DNA of 64,000 nt from Thiodiazotropha sp037384425 (GTDB lineage Bacteria; Pseudomonadota; Gammaproteobacteria; Chromatiales; Chromatiaceae): assembly GCA_037384425.1 (NCBI GenBank), contig JARROA010000001.1, positions 186,001-250,000 on the forward strand. The letters run 5' to 3'. Positions 41,321-50,792 of this stretch are shown piece by piece. Position 1 is the stretch's first letter; each line of letters opens with the position of its first letter. The notes under the pieces were generated by a model. It saw only the letters and a list, made by a program, of their open reading frames with translations. It did not search any database and was not told the origin of the DNA. Made by a program: the position numbers and the translations under genes.

Positions 41321-42249
41321 TGCAGGCCGAGCATCATTCAGTCTTGCTGCGGCCTTCGCTGGAGGCGCTTCGGGTCGACCCCGCCGGTGTCTACATGGAT
41401 GGCACCTTCGGCCGAGGCGGACACAGCCGGTTGATCCTGGCGGCGCTGGGAGAGAACGGGCGACTGATCGCCATCGACCGGGATCCCGAGGCAGTGGCTT
41501 ACGGGCGGGCGCATTTTGCCGACGATTCACGATTCAGCATTGTTCATGGGAGCTTTGCCATGCTGGCTGAAGTGGCGCAACAGGCGGGAGTGATGGGTCG
41601 GGTCGACGGCATCCTGCTCGACCTGGGGGTCTCGTCGCCCCAGCTGGATCAGGCGGAGCGCGGTTTCAGCTTCGGCAAATCCGGACCCCTGGACATGCGC
41701 ATGGACCCCTCGCAGGGGGAGTCGGCCGCGCAGTGGCTGGCCCGGGCGGAAGCGCATGAGATCGCCGATGTGCTCAAGGAGTACGGCGAGGAGCGCCATG
41801 CCAAGCGTATCGCGCGGGCCATCGTGGCGGCGCGGGCGCAGGCACCGATCAGTACCACCGAGCGTCTGGCGGAAGTGGTGAGTGAAGCCAACCCCTCATG
41901 GGAGAAGGGCAAGCATCCGGCGACACGGAGTTTTCAGGCCATACGCATCCACATCAATGGCGAGCTGGAGGCCATCAGGGCCTGTCTCGCCCAGGTTATC
42001 GATGTGCTGGCGCTGGGTGGGCGTCTGGCGGTGATCAGCTTCCACTCGCTGGAGGATCGCCTGGTCAAGCGCTTCATGCGCGACCAGGCCAAGGGAGACC
42101 GCTTTCCTCCCGGGGTTCCGGTGCGCCAGGACCAGCTGCAGCCCCGGCTGCGCCTGGTGGGCAAGGCGATCCGCCCGGATGCCGCAGAGCTCGAGGCCAA
42201 CCCCCGCGCCCGCAGCGCGGTGTTGCGGCTGGCGGAGCGGGTGGCATGA
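41320..42249 (+). CDS. rsmH: 16S rRNA (cytosine1402-N4)-methyltransferase RsmH
   Basis: RsmH methylates N4 of C1402 in 16S rRNA, at the P site. I choose the ATG at 41320 in the TGATG overlap with mraZ, giving 309 residues and the usual N-terminus HHSVLLRPSLEAL. SAM-binding and family motifs are GTFGRGGHSRLIL, AIDRDPEAVA, GILLDLGVSSPQLDQAERGFS, ATRSFQAIRIHINGELEAI and VISFHSLEDRLVKRF. An in-frame extension upstream to 41218 overlaps mraZ and is rejected. Confidence 0.97.
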   Translation: MQAEHHSVLLRPSLEALRVDPAGVYMDGTFGRGGHSRLILAALGENGRLIAIDRDPEAVAYGRAHFADDSRFSIVHGSFAMLAEVAQQAGVMGRVDGILLDLGVSSPQLDQAERGFSFGKSGPLDMRMDPSQGESAAQWLARAEAHEIADVLKEYGEERHAKRIARAIVAARAQAPISTTERLAEVVSEANPSWEKGKHPATRSFQAIRIHINGELEAIRACLAQVIDVLALGGRLAVISFHSLEDRLVKRFMRDQAKGDRFPPGVPVRQDQLQPRLRLVGKAIRPDAAELEANPRARSAVLRLAERVA

Positions 42250-42518
42250 GTCCGGCGCGCAACTGGCTGTTGGTGCTGCTGCTGGCAGCGGTGGTGATGT
42301 CGGCGATCGGCGTGGTCTACAGCAAGTACTCCAGCCGGCGCCATTTCGTGGCGTTGCAGGAGTTGCAGGGGGAACGCGAGAGACTGGGTATCGAATGGGG
42401 ACGCCTGCAGCTCGAGGAGAGCACGCTGGCGACCCACTCCGAAGTGGAGCAGAGGGCGCGGGACAGTTTGCAGATGCATCTGCCCGCAGTGGATGAAGTG
42501 GTTGTGATCAGGCGCTGA
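42246..42518 (+). CDS. ftsL: cell division protein FtsL
   Basis: FtsL is a bitopic septal protein that with FtsB and FtsQ activates FtsWI. The ATG at 42246 overlaps the rsmH stop (ATGA) and gives 90 residues: one membrane helix at about 7-25 (LLVLLLAAVVMSAIGVVY) and a periplasmic leucine-zipper coiled coil (FVALQELQGERERLGIEW) ending in HSEVEQRARDSL. Size and layout fit. Confidence 0.93.
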   Translation: MSPARNWLLVLLLAAVVMSAIGVVYSKYSSRRHFVALQELQGERERLGIEWGRLQLEESTLATHSEVEQRARDSLQMHLPAVDEVVVIRR

Positions 42519-42520
42519 AC

Positions 42521-44257
42521 ATGACGGGCGCGAAACGTAAAAAAGGTCAACAGGCGGAGATCAAGCGGGTGCCGAGCTACCGGGCGCGTCGCAACACCGT
42601 GCTCGCGGTGTTGGGGCTGGCCTGCGCCTCGCTGGTCTGGCAGTCGATCGATCGCCAGGTGTTGCAGACTGCGTTCCTGCAGGAGCAGGGCGAGCGTCGC
42701 TACCTGCGTGTGATGGAGGTCGATGCCAGCCGCGGTATGATCACCGATCGCAACGGCGAACCGCTGGCCATCAGCACTCCAGTCAAGAGCGTGGCTGCCA
42801 ATCCACGCCAGATGCAGGTGGACGCCCAGACCATCGGTGCGCTCTCCGCCGCCCTCGATCTCGATCCCGACCGGCTGCGCCGCATGCTCTCCAGCGACCG
42901 CGCCTTTGTCTATCTGCGTCGCCGCATCAATCCCGATCTGGCCGATGCGGTGCGCCGGATCGATCTGGAGGGGATCGATCTGCTCACTGAGTATCGGCGC
43001 TTCTACCCCAGTGGCGAGGTGATGGCCCACATGGTGGGTTTCACCAATATCGATGACCGCGGCCAGGAGGGGCTGGAACTGCTCTACGACGACTGGCTCA
43101 GCGGAACTCCTGGCTCAAAGCGGGTGATCAAGGACGGCAAGGGGCGTGTGGTGGAGCAGGTGGAGAACATCCGCAGTCCCTCTCCCGGCAAGGATCTGGT
43201 CACCAGCCTGGACCGAAGGCTGCAATTCCTCGCCTATCGGGAGCTGAAGGCGGCAGTGAACAAGCATCGCGCCCGTTCGGGTTCCGCCGTGATCCTGGAC
43301 GCCCGCACGGGCGAGATCCTGGCCATGGTCAACAGCCCTTCCTACAATCCCAATGCGCCCCGCAACAGCCGCCGCGGCAGCCTGCGCAATCGCGCAGTGA
43401 CCGATGTCTTCGAGGCCGGCTCCACCATGAAGCCCTTTACCGTGGCGGCCGCGTTGGAGAACGGACGCATCAAGCCCGATACCCCCATCGATGTCAGTCC
43501 CGGGCAGATGAAGGTGGGCCGCTATCTGGTGCGGGATCATCGTAACTACGGCATGATCGACGTCGCCACCGTGCTGCGAAAGTCGAGCAACGTAGGGGCC
43601 AGCAAGATCGCCCTCTCGATGGAGCCCGAGACCCTGTGGAAGGTCTATTCACGGTTGGGTTTCGGTGAGGCCACGGGCAGTCAATTTCCCGGCGAGTCGA
43701 GTGGCCGGTTACCCCACTTTTCCGACTGGTCTCCCTTCGAGCAGGCGACGCTCTCTTTCGGCTATGGCCTCTCGGTCACCCCACTGCAACTGGCGCGCGC
43801 CTATGCGGTATTGGCCAACGACGGTATTCGTCTGCCGGTCTCCCTGCTCAAAATCGAGCAACCGCCCAAGGGTGAACGGGTGTTGCGCCAAAGCACCGCC
43901 CGGGCATTGGTGAAGATGCTCGAAACCGTGGTCAGCAATGAAGGCTCGGCCCCGCTGGCGGCGATCCCGGGTTACCGCGTGGCGGGCAAGACCGGTACCG
44001 CGAAAAAGGCGGTGGCGGGGGGCTACGCCGAGGATAAGTACCTCTCCCTGTTTGTCGGTATGGCTCCGGCCAGCAATCCCCGTCTGGTGATGGCGGTGAT
44101 CATCGACGAGCCCCGGGGGGAGGAGTACTACGGTGGATTGGTGGCGGCACCGGTCTTCGCCAAAGTTATGAGTGGTGCCCTGCGTCTGCTCAACATCCCG
44201 CCGGACAAACCCTGGCAGGAGAATACGCTGATGGCGCGGCTGGGAGAGAAGGGATGA
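42521..44257 (+). CDS. ftsI: peptidoglycan D,D-transpeptidase FtsI (PBP3)
   Basis: FtsI cross-links septal peptidoglycan with FtsW. The 578-residue class B penicillin-binding protein has a short cytoplasmic tail, a membrane anchor at about 24-42 (NTVLAVLGLACASLVWQ), the dimerisation domain (SRGMITDRNGEPLAIS, YPSGEVMAHMVGFTN) and the transpeptidase domain. Catalytic motifs are STMK within AGSTMKPFTVAAAL, SSN within RKSSNVGASK, and KTGT within VAGKTGTAKK. It starts 2 nt after ftsL and ends inside the murE start. Confidence 0.97.
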   Translation: MTGAKRKKGQQAEIKRVPSYRARRNTVLAVLGLACASLVWQSIDRQVLQTAFLQEQGERRYLRVMEVDASRGMITDRNGEPLAISTPVKSVAANPRQMQVDAQTIGALSAALDLDPDRLRRMLSSDRAFVYLRRRINPDLADAVRRIDLEGIDLLTEYRRFYPSGEVMAHMVGFTNIDDRGQEGLELLYDDWLSGTPGSKRVIKDGKGRVVEQVENIRSPSPGKDLVTSLDRRLQFLAYRELKAAVNKHRARSGSAVILDARTGEILAMVNSPSYNPNAPRNSRRGSLRNRAVTDVFEAGSTMKPFTVAAALENGRIKPDTPIDVSPGQMKVGRYLVRDHRNYGMIDVATVLRKSSNVGASKIALSMEPETLWKVYSRLGFGEATGSQFPGESSGRLPHFSDWSPFEQATLSFGYGLSVTPLQLARAYAVLANDGIRLPVSLLKIEQPPKGERVLRQSTARALVKMLETVVSNEGSAPLAAIPGYRVAGKTGTAKKAVAGGYAEDKYLSLFVGMAPASNPRLVMAVIIDEPRGEEYYGGLVAAPVFAKVMSGALRLLNIPPDKPWQENTLMARLGEKG

Positions 44258-45795
44258 TGGCGGCGGAGCAGTTGACAGATCATCCCACCCTGGCCGGTCT
44301 CCTTGCCGGCCTGCTGGAGCTGGATCCGGCGCTCGACCGGGAGATCCTCGGTCTGACCCTGGACAGCCGACAGGTCAAGCCCGGTCACCTCTTCCTGGCC
44401 TGTGCCGGCAGTCGTCAGCATGGCCTGATTCATGCCGCGCAGGCGATCGAACAGGGCGCCGCGGCCATTCTCTGGGAGCCCGACCGGGGCGAAGGCGAGC
44501 GGCTGGCCGCCGAATGGTTCGATGCGCCGGTGCCGCTGCTGTCGATCGCCGGACTCTCCATGCAGGTCAGCGCCATTGCCGGCCGCTTCTACAACAATCC
44601 CAGTCAACGCATGTGCGTCTATGGCATCACCGGCACCAACGGCAAGACCAGTATCAGTCAGCTGTTGGCCCAGGCGCTGTCGGACGAGGTTCCTTGCGGC
44701 ATTATGGGCACGCTCGGTTACGGTTTTCCCGGCGCCCTGCGAGCGACCGGTCTCACCACCCCCGACGCGGTCAGTGTGCAACGGCTGTTGGCCGAGATGC
44801 GACAGCAGGGGGCGCTGGCGATGACGATGGAGGTCTCCTCCCATGCGCTTGATCAGGGACGCGCGGAAGCGGTCAGCTTCGACGGCGCCATCTTCACCAA
44901 TCTGAGCCGGGATCACTACGACTACCACGGCAGTCGGGAAAACTACGCGGCGGCCAAGCAGCGGCTGTTCCGCATGCCGGGGCTCGGTTTCGCGGTGATC
45001 AATTATGACGATGAAGAGGGTCATCGGCTGTATGCGGAACTCCCCGCCGAGGTCGAGCCCATGCTCTACACCCTGGATCCTCAGGCGAAGCTGCCGGACG
45101 GTCTGAGCGGCTGGGTCTGTGCGCATAACATCACGCCTACCGGCAGCGGCATGGAGATCGCACTGGCCTGTCACCGCGGCGAAGGGGTTCTGAAGAGCCG
45201 CCTGCTGGGTCGTTTCAACGCCTCCAATCTGTTGGCCGTGCTGCTGGTGCTGCTGCTGCGTGGCTGGGACCTGGAACGGGCGTTGCGCGTAATGGAGCGT
45301 CTGCAGACGGTACCGGGACGCATGCAGCTGTTCGGCGGCCAGGCTCAACCCACGGTGGTGGTCGATTACGCGCACACCCCCGACGCGCTGGAAAAGGCGC
45401 TGCTGGCGGTCAGGGTGCATTGCGCCGGCCGGCTGTCGGTGGTGTTCGGCTGCGGCGGTGATCGGGATCGGGGCAAGCGACCCCTGATGGGCGGTCTGGC
45501 TGAACGTCTGGCCGACCGGGTCTATGTCACCGATGACAATCCACGCAGCGAGCCCAGTGCGGGGATCATCAAGGAGATCCTTGCCGGCATCCAGCAGCCG
45601 CAGCGTGCGGTGGTCGAGGCCGATCGGGGACGGGCCATCCGGCGGGCCATCGCAGAGGCTGCGGTCGGCGATCTGGTGCTGGTGGCGGGCAAGGGGCATG
45701 AGGACTATCAGCTGGTGGCGGGAGAGACCCTCCATTTCGACGATCGCGAACAGGTGGCCCAGGCCCTGGCCGAATGGCAGGGAGGCGCGCAATGA
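44254..45795 (+). CDS. murE: UDP-MurNAc-tripeptide synthetase MurE (meso-DAP adding)
   Basis: MurE adds the third amino acid to UDP-MurNAc-L-Ala-D-Glu. The 513-residue Mur ligase shows the P-loop GITGTNGKTSISQLLAQ, HALDQGRAEAVSFDGAIFTN, and the specificity motif DNPR in YVTDDNPRSEPS, which selects meso-diaminopimelate over lysine. It overlaps ftsI and murF by 4 nt each. Confidence 0.97.
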   Translation: MMAAEQLTDHPTLAGLLAGLLELDPALDREILGLTLDSRQVKPGHLFLACAGSRQHGLIHAAQAIEQGAAAILWEPDRGEGERLAAEWFDAPVPLLSIAGLSMQVSAIAGRFYNNPSQRMCVYGITGTNGKTSISQLLAQALSDEVPCGIMGTLGYGFPGALRATGLTTPDAVSVQRLLAEMRQQGALAMTMEVSSHALDQGRAEAVSFDGAIFTNLSRDHYDYHGSRENYAAAKQRLFRMPGLGFAVINYDDEEGHRLYAELPAEVEPMLYTLDPQAKLPDGLSGWVCAHNITPTGSGMEIALACHRGEGVLKSRLLGRFNASNLLAVLLVLLLRGWDLERALRVMERLQTVPGRMQLFGGQAQPTVVVDYAHTPDALEKALLAVRVHCAGRLSVVFGCGGDRDRGKRPLMGGLAERLADRVYVTDDNPRSEPSAGIIKEILAGIQQPQRAVVEADRGRAIRRAIAEAAVGDLVLVAGKGHEDYQLVAGETLHFDDREQVAQALAEWQGGAQ

Positions 45796-47159
45796 ACGCC
45801 TTGCGCCTATCGCAAGTGGCTGAGCGTCTCGAGGGTGAGCTGGTGGGGGATGACATCAGTTTCAGCAGCGTCAGCACCGATACCCGCACGCTCACCGAGC
45901 AAGCCCTTTTCGTGGCCCTCAAAGGTCCCCATTTCAACGGTCACGACTTTATTCCGCAGGCGATTTCGGCCGGAGCCTGCGCTCTGCTGGTCAGCGAGGA
46001 GCGATTGGAGCCGATGCCGCAGATCCGGGTCGACAACACCCACCTGGGACTGGGACGCCTGGCCGCGCTCTGGCGCGACAGCTTTCCGGTGCCGTTGGTG
46101 GGCATCACCGGCAGCAACGGCAAGACCACGGTCAAGGAGCTGGTGGCGGCGATTCTGCATCAGCGCGGTGAGGTGCTGGCGACCCTCGGCAATCTGAACA
46201 ACGACATCGGCCTGCCCCTGACCCTGCTGCGTCTGCAGGACGAGGCCTATGCGGTGGTCGAGATGGGAGCCAACCATCCCGGAGAGATCGGCTACCTGAC
46301 GCATATCGCGCGACCGGACGTGGCCGTGATCACCAATGCCGGTGCGGCGCACCTGGAGGGTTTCGGCGACCTGCAGGGCGTGGCCCGGGCCAAGGGCGAG
46401 ATTCTCGGCGGTCTGGCCCCGGACGGTGTTGCGGTGCTCAACGCGGACGACGATTTCTTCAGTTACTGGTGCGGTCTGCTGGGCGAGCGCCGCCTGATCT
46501 CCTTCGGCAGTTCGTCCCGGGCCCATGTGCGCGGCGATCTGGATCGGGCGCAGACCCGTTGGTCCGAGAACGGCTATCACAGTGCCATGCAGGTCAACTA
46601 CCGGGAGAGCGCATTTGAGGTGGAACTGGCGCTGGTCGGACGCCACAATCTGATGAACGCCTTGGCGGCGATCGCCGCCGCTCTGGCCATGGGCTGCTCC
46701 ATCGAGCAGATCCAGCGGGGGCTCGCCTCGGTACAGCCGGTCGCCGGCCGCCTCAGGTCCCTGCAGTCCGCCAGCGGCCTGCGCCTGATCGACGACACCT
46801 ACAACGCCAATCCCGACTCGGTCGCCGCCGCCATGGCCGTATTGCAACAGGCGCCTGGCGACCACTGGCTGGTGCTGGGCGATCTCGCCGAGCTGGGCGA
46901 GGAAGCCGAGAACCTGCATGTCGAGATCGGACGCCACGCCAAGGCGGCGGGGCTGCCCCATCTCTACACCCTGGGAAAGTTGAGCCGCAGGGCGGCAAAG
47001 GCCTTCGGCGAGGGGGGCGAGGCGTTCGAGCGTATCGAAGATCTGGTATCCGTCCTGAAGGAGCGGGCGGCCAGCGGCGACACCCTGTTGATCAAGGGGT
47101 CGCGCAGTGCAGGCATGGAGCGCGTGGTGAAGTTGTTGATGGGTGGGGAGGAAGCCTGA
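45792..47159 (+). CDS. murF: UDP-MurNAc-tripeptide:D-Ala-D-Ala ligase MurF
   Basis: MurF adds D-Ala-D-Ala to complete the pentapeptide. The ATG at 45792 overlaps the murE stop and gives 455 residues, beginning MNALRLSQVAERLEGELVG. P-loop GITGSNGKTTVKELVAAI, EMGANHPGEIGYL, and LIDDTYNANPDSVAAAM are family motifs. mraY begins 2 nt after the stop. Confidence 0.97.
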   Translation: MNALRLSQVAERLEGELVGDDISFSSVSTDTRTLTEQALFVALKGPHFNGHDFIPQAISAGACALLVSEERLEPMPQIRVDNTHLGLGRLAALWRDSFPVPLVGITGSNGKTTVKELVAAILHQRGEVLATLGNLNNDIGLPLTLLRLQDEAYAVVEMGANHPGEIGYLTHIARPDVAVITNAGAAHLEGFGDLQGVARAKGEILGGLAPDGVAVLNADDDFFSYWCGLLGERRLISFGSSSRAHVRGDLDRAQTRWSENGYHSAMQVNYRESAFEVELALVGRHNLMNALAAIAAALAMGCSIEQIQRGLASVQPVAGRLRSLQSASGLRLIDDTYNANPDSVAAAMAVLQQAPGDHWLVLGDLAELGEEAENLHVEIGRHAKAAGLPHLYTLGKLSRRAAKAFGEGGEAFERIEDLVSVLKERAASGDTLLIKGSRSAGMERVVKLLMGGEEA

Positions 47160-47161
47160 CC

Positions 47162-48244
47162 ATGCTGCTCTATCTGACCGAATGGCTGACCCAGTTCGAC
47201 ACCGGTTTCAGTGTCTTCCAATACCTCACGCTGCGGACCATTCTCGGCGTGCTGACGGCATTGATCATCTCGTTGCTGCTGGGGCCGATGATGATCCGGC
47301 GGCTGAGCTTTCACCAGATTGGACAGACCGTGCGCGACGACGGGCCGGAGACCCACTTCTCCAAGGCCGGAACCCCGACCATGGGCGGCGCCCTGATTCT
47401 GGTGGCGATCGCCATCTCCACCCTGTTGTGGGCCGACCTGAGCAACCGTTATGTTTGGATCGTGCTCATCGTCACCATGATCTTCGGACTTATCGGTCTG
47501 ATCGACGACTACAAGAAACTGGTACTCAACGATCCCAAAGGACTGGTCGCACGCTGGAAATATTTCTGGCAATCGGTGGCGGGGCTGGGCGCGGCGCTGG
47601 TCTTCTACTTCACGGCCAGCTCGCCGATGGAGACGGCACTGCTGATCCCCTATCTGAAGGACGTCTCTCTCGACTGGGGGCCGGTCTTCATCCTCTTCAG
47701 CTATCTGGTGATCGTGGGTTCCTCTAACGCAGTCAATCTCACCGACGGTCTCGATGGTCTGGCGATCCTGCCGACGGTGATGGTGGGCGGCGCGCTTGGG
47801 GTCATGGCCTATGTCACCGGACACGCCGATTTCGCCACCTATCTGAAGATCCCGTTTCTGCCCGGCGTCGGCGAACTGATCGTCTTCTGTGCTGCATTGG
47901 TGGGCGCCGGGCTTGGCTTTCTCTGGTTCAACACCTACCCGGCCCAGGTCTTCATGGGCGACGTGGGGGCGCTGGCGCTGGGCGCCGCGCTCGGCGTGGT
48001 GGCGGTGGCGGTACGCCAGGAGATCGTGCTCTTCATCATGGGCGGGGTGTTCGTGGTGGAGACGGTCTCGGTGGTGCTGCAGGTGGCCTCCTACAAGCTC
48101 ACCGGCAGGCGCATCTTCCGCATGGCGCCATTGCACCACCATTTCGAACTCAAGGGCTGGCCCGAACCCCGGGTCATCGTACGTTTCTGGATCATTACCG
48201 TGATTCTGGTGCTGGTCGGTCTGGCGAGTCTGAAGATACGTTGA
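47162..48244 (+). CDS. mraY: phospho-MurNAc-pentapeptide transferase MraY
   Basis: MraY transfers phospho-MurNAc-pentapeptide to undecaprenyl phosphate, making lipid I. The 360-residue protein has ten membrane helices and the conserved loops HFSKAGTPTMGGALIL, GLIDDYKKL, NAVNLTDGLDGLAILP, AQVFMGDVGALALG and APLHHHFELKGWPE, with the magnesium aspartates. It overlaps murD by 1 nt. Confidence 0.97.
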   Translation: MLLYLTEWLTQFDTGFSVFQYLTLRTILGVLTALIISLLLGPMMIRRLSFHQIGQTVRDDGPETHFSKAGTPTMGGALILVAIAISTLLWADLSNRYVWIVLIVTMIFGLIGLIDDYKKLVLNDPKGLVARWKYFWQSVAGLGAALVFYFTASSPMETALLIPYLKDVSLDWGPVFILFSYLVIVGSSNAVNLTDGLDGLAILPTVMVGGALGVMAYVTGHADFATYLKIPFLPGVGELIVFCAALVGAGLGFLWFNTYPAQVFMGDVGALALGAALGVVAVAVRQEIVLFIMGGVFVVETVSVVLQVASYKLTGRRIFRMAPLHHHFELKGWPEPRVIVRFWIITVILVLVGLASLKIR

Positions 48245-49599
48245 TGGCAAACAGCGCGACAGCAAAGAACAAGACCCTGATCGTCGGTCTCGGCAAGACC
48301 GGGCTTTCCTGCGCACGCTATCTGGCGGCTCAAGGTGTGGAGCTGGCGGTGACAGACAGCCGGGAGCATCCGCCGGGACTGGAGCAACTGCAGTCCCTCT
48401 ATCCCGACCTGGCGATCTTCATCGGCGGATTCCTGCCGGAGGTGTTTCAGGCCGCCAACCATCTGGTGGTGAGCCCCGGCGTGCCGCTCAGCGAACCGCT
48501 GATCCAGGCCGCCCGCGACGAGGGCGCCGAAGTGATGGGCGACATCGAGCTGTTCGCCCGCGCCGCCAAGGCCCCGGTGGTGGCGATCACCGGTTCCAAC
48601 GGCAAGAGCACCGTGACCACACTGCTGGGTGAGATGGCGCGCATGGCGGGAATCAAAGTGGCGATCGGCGGCAACCTGGGCGAGCCGGCGCTGGATCTGC
48701 TCGACGATGAAATGGATCTCTATGTGCTGGAGCTCTCCAGTTTTCAGCTCGAGAGCACCTGGTCCCTTAAGCCTGCCGCCGCGGTGGTGCTCAATGTCTC
48801 CGCCGACCATATGGACCGCTATCCCGGTCTCGATGACTATGCCGCCACCAAGGCGGCCGTCTATCGGCATGCGACGGCCGCGGTGATCAATCGGGACGAT
48901 CGGTTGGTGGCCACCATGGCGGGTAGTGTGGCGCAGCAGGTGGGTTTCACCCTGGGCGAACCTGAAGAGGACGACTTCGGATTGATGGCGCATGCGGGCG
49001 AGACCTGGTTGGCGCGAGGTCGCGAGACCCTGATTTCGGCCAACGAGCTGCGCATCAAGGGGCACCACAATCTGGCCAATGCCCTCGCGGCGCTGGCACT
49101 GGGGAGTCTGGTCGGGTTGCCCATGAAGGCCATGCTGACCGCCTTGCGCACCTTTGCCGGATTGCCGCACCGCACCCAGTGGGTGGCTGAGAAGCGGGGC
49201 CTGCACTGGTACAACGACTCCAAGGGGACCAATCCGGGGGCCACCATGGCGGCGCTCAGGGGATTCTACTCCGCGTCGGATGCGAGCCGCACGGTACTGA
49301 TCGCCGGTGGGGATTGCAAAGGGGCCGATTTCACCGAGCTGGCGCCGGTGGCGGCGCTGACCACCCGGGCCGTGATCCTGATCGGTCGCGATGCCCCCCT
49401 GTTGGATGAGGTGCTCGGCGACAGCTGCCACCTGCTGCATGCCGCCAGCCTGGAGGATGCGGTGAGCAAGGCGGCCGAGGTGGGACGAGTCGGTGACCGG
49501 GTACTACTGTCGCCGGCCTGTGCCAGTTTCGACATGTACCGCAACTTCGAGGAGCGCGGCGACGCCTTTGTCCGCGCGGTGGAGGCACTGCCGGCATGA
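48244..49599 (+). CDS. murD: UDP-MurNAc-L-alanine:D-glutamate ligase MurD
   Basis: MurD adds D-glutamate. The ATG at 48244 in the TGATG overlap is preferred to the TTG one codon earlier. The 451-residue product shows the N-terminal Rossmann LIVGLGKTGLSCARYL, P-loop AITGSNGKSTVTTLLGEM, ELSSFQLESTWSL and WYNDSKGTNPGATMAAL. It overlaps ftsW by 4 nt. Confidence 0.97.
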   Translation: MANSATAKNKTLIVGLGKTGLSCARYLAAQGVELAVTDSREHPPGLEQLQSLYPDLAIFIGGFLPEVFQAANHLVVSPGVPLSEPLIQAARDEGAEVMGDIELFARAAKAPVVAITGSNGKSTVTTLLGEMARMAGIKVAIGGNLGEPALDLLDDEMDLYVLELSSFQLESTWSLKPAAAVVLNVSADHMDRYPGLDDYAATKAAVYRHATAAVINRDDRLVATMAGSVAQQVGFTLGEPEEDDFGLMAHAGETWLARGRETLISANELRIKGHHNLANALAALALGSLVGLPMKAMLTALRTFAGLPHRTQWVAEKRGLHWYNDSKGTNPGATMAALRGFYSASDASRTVLIAGGDCKGADFTELAPVAALTTRAVILIGRDAPLLDEVLGDSCHLLHAASLEDAVSKAAEVGRVGDRVLLSPACASFDMYRNFEERGDAFVRAVEALPA

Positions 49600-50792
49600 C
49601 TACCATGACGCGTCCACAGGCAACCGATGCGCGCAGCGCGCGTACCGCCCCGGCGGTGATCGACTGGTGGCTGTTCGGTGCGGCGGTGTCGCTGTTCTGC
49701 TTTGGGCTGGTGATGGTCTCCTCGGCCTCCATGACCGTTGGCGACCGTCTGGCCGGCGATTCCTTTTTCTATGTCTATCGTCACCTGTTTGCCATGGCGC
49801 TCGGAATCGCCAGCGCCCTGGTGATCTTCCAGGCGCCCATGGTGCAGTGGCAGAAAGCGGGGCCCCTGTTGGTCTTTTTCGGCCTGCTGCTGTTGCTGCT
49901 GCTGCTGGTGCCGGGGGTGGGCAAGACCGTCAATGGGGCCACCCGCTGGATCCCGCTCGGCTTCTTCAATCTGCAGAGTTCCGAGTTCATGAAGCTCTTC
50001 ATGGTGCTCTATATCGCCGGTTACCTGGTACGGCGGCAGGACGAGGTGGCGCGTTCCTTCTGGGGTTTCGCCAAGCCGATGCTGCTGCTGGTGATAACCA
50101 GCTCCCTGATTCTGCTGCAACCCGATTTCGGCACCACCGTGGTGCTCTTCGCCACCGCCCTGGGCATGCTCTTTCTGGGCGGCGTGGTGCTCTATCAGTT
50201 CGCCATGCTGATCGGACTGGCCGGTGCCGCCGGCTGGGCCCTGATCTATTTCTCCCCCTATCGCTGGCAGCGCATGACCACTTTCCTCAATCCCTGGGAC
50301 GATCCCTTCAACACCGACTTTCAGCTCTCCCAGGCGTTGATCGCCTTCGGTCGCGGCGAGGTCACCGGGGTGGGACTGGGCAACGGTATTCAGAAGCAGT
50401 TCTACCTGCCCGAGGCCCACACCGACTTCATCATGGCGGTGGTGGGTGAGGAGTTCGGGCTCATCGGCACCCTCGGCGTCATCCTGCTGTTCGCCTTCAT
50501 CGCCTGGCGCGCGTTTCAGATCGGCAGCCGGGCCGAGGCGCGGGGCGAACGCTTCTCCGCCTACACGGCTTACGGGCTGGGTCTGTGGATCGGCATGCAG
50601 GCCTTCATCAACATTGGCGTCAACGTGGGCATGCTGCCGACCAAGGGGTTGACCCTGCCCTTCATGAGTTATGGCGGCAACAGCATCATCGTGGTCTGCC
50701 TGCTGATGGCGCTGCTGCTGCGTGTCGATTACGAAAACCGACAGTCCGCCGCACCGGATTCACAGGGAGGTCGCTCATGGAGCCTCATGTGA
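49596..50792 (+). CDS. ftsW: septal peptidoglycan glycosyltransferase FtsW
   Basis: FtsW is a SEDS-family polymerase working with FtsI. The 398-residue protein has about ten membrane helices and SEDS signatures GATRWIPLGFFNLQSSEFMK, LLQPDFGTTVVLF, AQTDFI-like AHTDFIMAVVGEEFG (with the catalytic Asp in the preceding loop region) and MLPTKGLTLPFMSYGGNS. It overlaps murG by 16 nt. Confidence 0.96.
   Translation: MTTMTRPQATDARSARTAPAVIDWWLFGAAVSLFCFGLVMVSSASMTVGDRLAGDSFFYVYRHLFAMALGIASALVIFQAPMVQWQKAGPLLVFFGLLLLLLLLVPGVGKTVNGATRWIPLGFFNLQSSEFMKLFMVLYIAGYLVRRQDEVARSFWGFAKPMLLLVITSSLILLQPDFGTTVVLFATALGMLFLGGVVLYQFAMLIGLAGAAGWALIYFSPYRWQRMTTFLNPWDDPFNTDFQLSQALIAFGRGEVTGVGLGNGIQKQFYLPEAHTDFIMAVVGEEFGLIGTLGVILLFAFIAWRAFQIGSRAEARGERFSAYTAYGLGLWIGMQAFINIGVNVGMLPTKGLTLPFMSYGGNSIIVVCLLMALLLRVDYENRQSAAPDSQGGRSWSLM

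Noticed and set aside
44128..45792. 554-residue antisense ORF over murE
   Set aside because: Shadow of a high-GC gene; His/Gln/Arg-rich composition and no motifs.
46964..48316. 450-residue antisense ORF over mraY and murF
   Set aside because: Overlaps two certain genes and has no domain pattern.
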